DNA of 64,000 bases. Source: 62-47 sp044463945. GTDB lineage: Bacteria; Pseudomonadota; Alphaproteobacteria; Rhizobiales; Xanthobacteraceae. How positions within the stretch are numbered: the first letter of the stretch is position 1; each line of letters begins with the position of its first letter. Where the stretch lies: NCBI GenBank assembly GCA_044463945.1, contig JBIQLW010000007.1:1-64000 (forward strand), written 5' to 3'. Position numbers and translations under genes: made by a program. Below the pieces are notes generated by a model. It had not been told where the DNA came from and did not search any database. It worked only from the letters and a program-made list of their open reading frames with translations. Shown piece by piece: positions 63,182 through 64,000 of the stretch.

Positions 63182-64000
63182 ATGGCGACACGGCAATTGA
63201 AGCTCGGCGCATTCATGCGGCCGGTGAGTATCCATACCGGCGCATGGCGCTATCCCGAGGCATGGCCGGACGCCAACTTCAACTTCGCACATCTCAAGCG
63301 CCTCATTCAGAAGCTCGAACACGGCAAGTTCGACGCGTTCTTCATGGCCGACCACCTCGCCGTGCTGAACATGCCGATCGATGCGCTTAAGCGCAGCCAC
63401 ACCGTGACATCGTTCGAGCCGTTCACGCTGCTGTCGGCGCTCGCCGCCATCACCGAGCACATCGGCCTGATCGCCACCGGCTCAACCACATTCGATGAGC
63501 CCTATCATATCGCCCGCCGCTTCGCCTCGCTCGATCACATCAGCGGCGGCCGCGCCGGCTGGAATATCGTCACCACATCGAACCCCGATGCGGCACTAAA
63601 CTTCGGCCGCGAAGATCATATGGAGCACGGCGACCGCTATCGCCGCGCCCGCGAATTCTACGATGTCGTCACCGGCTTGTGGGATTCGTTCGCAGATGAC
63701 GCGTTCGTGCGCGACGCCGAACAGGGTCTGTATTTCGATCCGGCGAGGATGCATGTGCTCGACCACAAGGGCAATTATCTGTCGGTGCGCGGGCCGCTCA
63801 ATATCGCCCGCCCGGTGCAAGGCTGGCCTGTGATCGTGCAGGCCGGCGCATCCGAACCCGGCAAACAGCTTGCGGCAGAGACCGCCGAAGCGGTGTTCAC
63901 CGCCGGCGGCAGTCTCGCCGACGGGCAAAAGCTCTTCGCCGACATCAAGGGCCGGATGGACAAGCTCAGCCGCAATCGCGATCACCTCAAGATCCTGCCC
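63182..64000 (+). CDS. FMN-dependent monooxygenase, NtaA/SnaA/DszA family (partial, runs off the window)
   Basis: An open frame from the ATG at 63182 to the last base, 273 codons with no stop. It begins MATRQLKLGAFMRPVSIHTG and shows NFAHLKRLIQKLEHGKFDAF, FASLDHISGGRAGWNIVTTS, RYRRAREFYDVVTGLWDSFA and WPVIVQAGASEPGKQLAAET, the same landmarks as the enzymes at 25274 and 56991. Family length is about 440-460, so roughly 60% is present. It is the sixth LLM monooxygenase in the window. Its codons are very GC-rich compared with the stretch before it. Confidence 0.93.
   Translation, partial: MATRQLKLGAFMRPVSIHTGAWRYPEAWPDANFNFAHLKRLIQKLEHGKFDAFFMADHLAVLNMPIDALKRSHTVTSFEPFTLLSALAAITEHIGLIATGSTTFDEPYHIARRFASLDHISGGRAGWNIVTTSNPDAALNFGREDHMEHGDRYRRAREFYDVVTGLWDSFADDAFVRDAEQGLYFDPARMHVLDHKGNYLSVRGPLNIARPVQGWPVIVQAGASEPGKQLAAETAEAVFTAGGSLADGQKLFADIKGRMDKLSRNRDHLKILP

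Overview
The window looks like an alphaproteobacterial chromosome of the Bradyrhizobiaceae/Nitrobacteraceae type (Bradyrhizobium, Afipia, Rhodopseudomonas and relatives). This is inferred from the GC-rich coding style, the gene families and the insertion-sequence types, not from a database search.

Left part (1-13.7 kb): an accessory border. It opens with a possible IS21-type end, the detached 3' half of a tRNA-Arg(ACG) (a plausible integration scar) and fragments of IstB and an IS630-type transposase. On the minus strand follow an ABC-F ATPase, a stand-alone DUF4118 membrane protein and a compact six-gene run: epoxide hydrolase, Ohr, alpha/beta hydrolase, cytochrome P460, SDR and a secreted alpha/beta hydrolase. 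A large winged-helix/P-loop regulator is transcribed divergently from that run. The section closes with an IS scar made of an IS3 orfA stub joined to an IS5 tail, abutted by an IS630 element whose transposase is frameshifted and has lost a catalytic Glu.

Main part (13.7-58.4 kb): a dense island for scavenging organic sulfur. In order: (a) a minus-strand ssu cluster with two tandem SsuA proteins, SsuB, SsuC, SsuD and a flavin reductase; (b) a second SsuD-like enzyme, a TauABC/SsuABC-type transporter and a DszA/NtaA-type monooxygenase; (c) a LivGFHMK-type transporter with an AhpD-like protein, next to a CmcJ-like oxygenase and an SDR; (d) a TauD-like dioxygenase translationally coupled to an alpha/beta hydrolase and followed by a transporter; (e) an orphan SsuA; (f) a second Liv-type transporter with a fused LivH-LivM permease and a PPOX-like flavoprotein; (g) MetNI with two MetQ proteins; (h) a 110-residue protein that is 40% methionine with 8 cysteines; (i) an XRE-cupin regulator; (j) an operon of an LLM monooxygenase, SsuC, SsuB and SsuA types, a DszC/SfnB-like flavoprotein and a DszA/NtaA-type monooxygenase. 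The common logic is import of a sulfonate, sulfone, thioether or methionine followed by FMNH2- or Fe/2-oxoglutarate-dependent C-S bond cleavage to release sulfite.

Right part (58.4-64 kb): sparser and partly decayed. It has a small hypothetical protein, a decayed PiT phosphate transporter, a FAD/NAD(P)-binding protein, an Rnk-like factor and the start of a sixth LLM monooxygenase that runs off the window, so the sulfur theme continues to the right. The most unusual single item is the Met/Cys-rich protein at 50127-50459, which sits directly behind the methionine importer and could be a sulfur store or a metal (Cu/Ag) buffer.
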